From Spongospora subterranea f. sp. subterranea (Eukaryota; Endomyxa: Phytomyxea; Phytomyxea; Plasmodiophorida): a stretch of DNA of 64,000 bases. Location: assembly GCA_049724395.1 (NCBI GenBank), contig JAUGWO010000020.1, forward strand, positions 116,078 to 180,077, read 5' to 3'. The notes beneath the pieces were generated by a model. The model searched no databases and was not told where the DNA came from. It was given only the letters and a program-made list of their open reading frames with translations. Positions 60,047 through 64,000 of this stretch are shown here, one piece after another; the first letter of the stretch is position 1, and each line of letters opens with the position of its first letter. A program made the position numbers and the translations under genes.

Positions 60047-61843
60047 ATGTCTAGCCGCGAGCGATCGGAGTCAGTTCCAGCTAGCCCGCACAACCATCGA
60101 GGTTTTCAGGTACCGACGGAGCATCCACAGTTCCGTCAGTCTGTTCAACCTCAACCTTTGTCGCCGGAGGTCCAGGCGGTATTACAGGCGGCACTAGCTC
60201 AGCAACAGCAACAGTTTCAACGACAGTTGCAGGAACTGTCGCAACACTACCAGCAACAGCAAATTGATCAGCAGCCTCCTCAGCCAGAACCTAAGGTTCG
60301 CCTTCCGGATCCGTTTGACGGTTCCCGATGCGCCCTGCGAGGGTTCATAAACCAGATTTTAATGGTCATCAGTCGCAAACCCAGAACGTATGCGACCGAT
60401 TCCGATAAGGTGATGCTGGTGGCAGACCTCCTGAAAGGGAACGCACTGCTGTGGTTCTCGCCGCTTTTCGAGCGACAAGACCCGATACTGCAAGATTTCC
60501 CTGGGTTCGTTCAAGCATTGCGCGCGAGGTTTGACGACCCGAATAAGTCCACGACGGCAGCCAGACGTTTGGAAATCCTGCGCCAGGGTCGCCGACCGGT
60601 TGCCACATACGCCAGCGAGTTCCAGCTGCTGGTGGAGGACGCAGATTGGGATGGGGCCGCGGCGCAGCATCAATTTCGAAAGGGTCTCAACGAGGAGGTG
60701 AAGGATCTACTCCTGACCTGCCCAGAAGCGCCCGATTTGAACGGGCTCATTGCGACTGCCATCAGATGCGGTGACCGTCTTTTTGAACGCGAACAGGAAC
60801 GACGCGGTCGTGTTAGTTCGAATCCCCACCGTCATTCCAACGGGCCAGTTCACGACCCCATGTGCATCGATTCTGTAAGATCGACAGCCCGCCCTCGACT
60901 CGATGAGACGGAACGGGCACGGCGCCGCGACACCGGGTCGTGCATGTATTGCGGTGACGCCGACCATCCGATAGACGACTGCCCGGCTTTAGCGCAACGC
61001 AACCGACGGTTGTCGGGAAACGCCCGTGGCTGATATCTTGCGGGCATATATCAGCCAATACACTACATTTTGTCAAAGCTCCCGTCTCTCCCTCACCATC
61101 AATTTTCCCTTGTTCCCCAAAACCTCTCATAGTCGCATCAACTCACGTTAATAACGCACCGCGTAGATCGATTACACCTCGCGCGTGCGTATCCTGGCAC
61201 GAAAACAGCCTCCCTAACGTGTCCTGCTTGATCGACAGTGGTGCATCAGCCTGTTTTATCGACGCCACATTCGCGATACGCAACAAGATCCCCCTGGTCC
61301 GTCTCCCCAATCCCCTCCCAGTCGAAGTTACCGATGGTCGTCAACTCGATCCAATTACCCAAGAAACGCTACCATTACGATTGGATCTTGCCGGTTTCGA
61401 ATCACTTACGAGTTTTTATGTCATTTCCCGTGCTCACTATCCTCTCATAATTGGTATGTCATGGCTTGACCAGCAGAACCCACATATTGATTGGCGAGCT
61501 CACACCATTACTCCACGCCACCACGACTCCACAGAATACGATACTCCAGCCCCTTTTGACTCCCCCAGGCCACCAAACCCTATATTCGACGTACTTGAGC
61601 TCCAAGGCGAATGCCGTCGCAACACCAGACATCACCCTCCCCCAAAAGTACGTTGGTTTTAGCGACGTTTTCAAGAAAAAAAACGCTGACCAACTGCCCC
61701 CTCATCGCCCATACGATTGCGCTATCAACTTTAAGGAGGAAATTGGACCACTGCCATACAAAAAGGTTTACAAACTCGGCCAGATCGAACAAGAAGTTTT
61801 GCGACAATACATCGAAGACAACCTCGCCAGTGGTACTTCTTGC
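60047..61843 (+). mobile_element. Ty3/gypsy LTR-retrotransposon fossil: Gag, protease, start of RT
   Basis: Gag occupies 60047-61033: a Gln-rich N-terminus (QAALAQQQQQFQRQL), a capsid core (VRLPDPFDGSRCALRGFINQ, LLKGNALLWFSPL, LRARFDDPNKSTTAARRLE) and a CCHC knuckle (CMYCGDADHPIDDC). A retropepsin follows (about 61219-61500: CLIDSGASACFID, HYPLIIGMSWLDQQNPHIDW), then the entry to reverse transcriptase (about 61640-61840: LPPHRPYDCAINF). The polymerase is cut short where a fold-back element sits, and no LTRs were paired. Gag looks nearly whole, the rest has a few breaks, so it is younger than the copies at 4-6 and 34-36 kb. Confidence 0.9.
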
Positions 61844-62195
61844 GCAATCTATCTATCAAATAAACACTCCTCTTAATGGCCTAGAGCTGCCGCAAGGCAT
61901 ACACTCCGTCTTCGATCGGAAATACATTGTGTGGCGGTCATCTCCCTCTAACGCCATTAACTGTGCGTTGCCAACGCTGGCAACCAACACCGCCAAATAA
62001 ACACCTTGCGACAGCTCTAGGCCATTAAGAGGAGTGTTTATTTGGCGGTGTTGGTTGCCAGCGTTGGCAACGCACAGTTAATGGCGTTAGAGGGAGATGA
62101 CCGCCACACAATGTATTTTCCGATCGAAGACGGAGTGTATGCCTTGCGGCAGCTCTAGGCCATTAAGAGGAGTGTTTATTTGATAGATAGATTGC
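61844..62195. mobile_element. Fold-back element with ~160-bp inverted arms
   Basis: The left arm begins GCAATCTATCTATCAAATAA at 61844 and runs to about 62004. Its complement runs from about 62034 to 62195, ending TTATTTGATAGATAGATTGC. The arms are nearly identical and enclose a ~29-base loop. An inner motif, CTCTAGGCCATTAAGAGGAG, occurs both in the loop region (~62013-62032) and near the right end (~62152-62171). No frame spans it. It has the look of a non-autonomous fold-back DNA element; no target duplication was evident. It lies directly against the RT end of the Ty3/gypsy fossil. Confidence 0.88.
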
Positions 62196-62206
62196 GGTGG
62201 TGTCTT

Positions 62207-62250
62207 CTCTCCCCGCGGGGAGAGACGGGGTTTTCTCCCCGCGGGGAGAG
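62207..62250. repeat. Twin GC palindromes
   Basis: CTCTCCCCGCGGGGAGAG at 62207-62224 is a perfect 18-base palindrome. A second, TCTCCCCGCGGGGAGA, lies at 62234-62249, separated by nine bases. They sit eleven bases past the fold-back element and could be its flank or part of the MULE end. Confidence 0.9.
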
Positions 62251-62530
62251 ATTCCAGTCTCTCCACTCCAAAACCTTATGTACAGTCACAAATTAGTGAT
62301 AATTAGTGAGTGACTGTACCGGTAGAAGGTTGGAGGAAGTCTGGCAACCATCTCAACAACGATGAATATTTTCCCGGCGAGAACTACAGCTATGAGTTCA
62401 AAGTCTAACGCATAATTGAACCCTCCACCAATGAGATTGGCTCTCAGTTCTTTACATTTGATTTCGTGTTGGATCTCTCAAAATAATTTACGCGTTCTGT
62501 AGAATTTTGTCGATTTGATCAACCACATTT
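62251..62530. other. Intergenic, presumed 3' region of the MULE
   Basis: About 280 bases with no frame. It includes a short inverted repeat near 62281-62315 (GTCACAAATTAGTGATAATTAGTGAGTGAC-like). The terminal inverted repeat of the MULE may lie here but was not identified without the other end. Confidence 0.35.
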
Positions 62531-64000
62531 TTATTCCAGAACAATAGATGTTAAAGATGCACACGGGGCTCGTAATGGGCATTTACTACTACCCGCCCGA
62601 TGATTGTCGACTGGAACAGCACCAGCCTTGACGCACGCCGAACATTTGCCATTCTTACGCCGACTTAAAGATGATCTGTTGAAAATCAACCACTTAAATA
62701 CAGCAACATTGTTTGCGTTTTCTGGTCTCTTATACAAGCCCATACAGTACCTGTTGATATCATCCGAACCCCTGCCTCTTTTACTAGGGGGTAGCACTGG
62801 AACACTTAGAGACGCCACTGCAGGTACATGTTCAGGTTGAAGAAAGGCTGCCCTTCCATCGCCATGCAAACTGTTGCGAAATTCCAGCAGATTCACAGTG
62901 AGCAACCGGTATGTATGCTCGTTGCTAATCGCATATGGTTCGATTGATTTCCATAAATTATTAATCTTAGAATATCGAACGTCTGCCTTGGCAGGATACA
63001 GGACACTCTGATATGCGGTAATATCAAGATGTGATTGCGAATATCCCGGAACCATTGTTTCTGGGGAAGGTTCCTCAGTTCCTTTGGGATGAATCAAGTT
63101 TAACTTCTCTAAAGCTTTCGTGTACAGTGGATGATATTCCAGACGCCAGCGTCGGTGAAGATTTGCCTCATGAAATAGACTTGCATCGATGCGGCTGAAA
63201 ACAACGCAGATGCCAGCACAAGGAACTAGGCTAGAAATAAAACAAGCACAGTTGCAGGATGGAATGCCCCCCAGGCGATCATCTTCAACTACCACCAAAT
63301 GTGATACAGTCTGGTCCGAGGAAAGCACTCGCCAATCAAAATCACAATCAACGGCCAATTCCGCCAGCGGAAGATCGACAGCTTTGCGATATTGTTCTTG
63401 CCACATGTTGTCGACGAACGTGCTCCATTTCTTTTTGCTGCGGATAAGGTCGCAGATTATGTCGAGCGATCGGGCTTCCATTCTGTTGAACTGGTTGCTC
63501 AAATGCTGCCATAACTGATACAGATTAAACGAACGCAGCTCCTTTTTTTTAACGCCCTTCTCTTTTATGATGGAATTCACACTCTCTCCCCGTTGTGACG
63601 CAACTTGACTGCAAGTGAAGACCCGCCCTGTACATTATCAAATTCGTCATGCTTTGCGACAAATCCTTAACATATATCATCAAACTTACCAGTGAACAAT
63701 CTGCAAACCTTGGTTTTTGACTTCAATATATTGTGCAGGCAACTGGAGGCAGATGCATATGAAGCATATCGATCAATGCACGACTTGTAATATTCAGAGA
63801 AATGTTCCTCAGTCGAAAATGACGAATATATAAGTGCCATCGCATCCTTTTTAAAGAGGTCTGACATTGAGCCGAGACCGCCACAGGACGAAAATACTTC
63901 TTGTTGGAAGTGATAACTGCATAGAATGTGAAGCATACCGGCTGTCGATGCAGCACCTGGATACGCAGATCCCCCATCAGTCATCAAAGTTGCTCCGGGA
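62531..64000 (-). CDS. Mutator-like (MULE) transposase, C-terminal part
   Basis: Two exons, from the window edge to 63690 and 63627-62531, join in phase over a 62-nt intron (LFTG then RVFTCSQVASQRGESVN). The first shows the MULE catalytic segment MTDGGSAYPGAAS…LHILCSYHFQQEVF with the second acidic residue and the C-x2-H signature. The second carries the SQRGESVNSIIK block, a SWIM-type zinc finger (CNCACFISSLVPCAGICVVF) and a C-terminal zinc-knuckle-like CSACVKAGAVPVDNH…C. The N-terminal half lies beyond 64000. No stop interrupts the visible part, so it may be functional. Confidence 0.85.

Overview
This is a stretch of compact eukaryotic nuclear DNA. Housekeeping genes are interrupted by many short introns (mostly 45-60 nt, GT...AG). 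Most donors begin GTA, with GTAATC/GTAATT unusually common. An axonemal-type inner-arm dynein heavy chain and a kinesin-13 imply a flagellated organism. A TK1-type thymidine kinase and the style of the Hsp90 C-terminal region ([14 protein letters not shown], ending MEDVD) fit a protist better than a higher fungus. My weak guess is the SAR group, for example a zoosporic rhizarian or stramenopile. The sequence alone does not settle this.

Layout. 0-2.2 kb: the tail of an unassigned gene and a CW-type zinc-finger gene. 2.7-4.1 kb: a NIPA-type Mg2+ transporter with five exons. 4.3-6.0 kb: Ty3/gypsy fossils lying back to back. 6.5-12 kb: PP2C phosphatase, a cyclin-Q-like cyclin, fructose-1,6-bisphosphatase, a small acidic protein with a SUMO-interaction-like motif, and a leucine-rich-repeat protein. 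12.8-15.2 kb: Hsp90 with heat-shock-element-like sites upstream. 16.5-21 kb: clathrin light chain, thymidine kinase, F-actin capping protein beta. 21.9-27.6 kb: XRN1 5'-3' exoribonuclease. 27.7-28.8 kb: a PICOT/Grx3 monothiol glutaredoxin. 29-31 kb: two unassigned convergent frames. 31-33.3 kb: kinesin-13 with an N-terminal SAM domain. 33.4-34.6 kb: a promethin/LDAF1-like membrane protein and an unknown. 34.6-36.2 kb: a Ty3/gypsy gag fossil. 36.3-37.1 kb: a phosducin-like protein. 37.2-49.6 kb: inner-arm dynein heavy chain. 50.1-52.6 kb: eIF4E followed upstream by FIP1, on the same strand.

From about 53 kb to the end the window becomes a mobile-element district. It holds a 15-nt G-rich minisatellite, Ty3/gypsy fragments, a SURF6-like fragment, a near-complete PIF/Harbinger transposon with matching TAA target duplications, a Ty3/gypsy Gag-protease-RT fossil behind a large palindrome, a roughly 350-bp fold-back element, twin GC palindromes, and the 3' part of a MULE (Mutator-like) transposase running off the window edge.

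The most striking recurrent oddity is in host genes. FBPase, PICOT, the phosducin-like gene and the SURF6 fragment each carry one apparent +1 nucleotide discontinuity, in three cases in a run of 5-6 identical bases and in the fourth at a GG, that splits an otherwise perfectly conserved protein. Base-calling error is the likeliest cause; programmed +1 frameshifting or real decay cannot be excluded here. No rRNA, tRNA or CRISPR array was seen. No wholly new system was proven; the best leads are the frameshift pattern and the palindrome/fold-back cluster at 57-62 kb.
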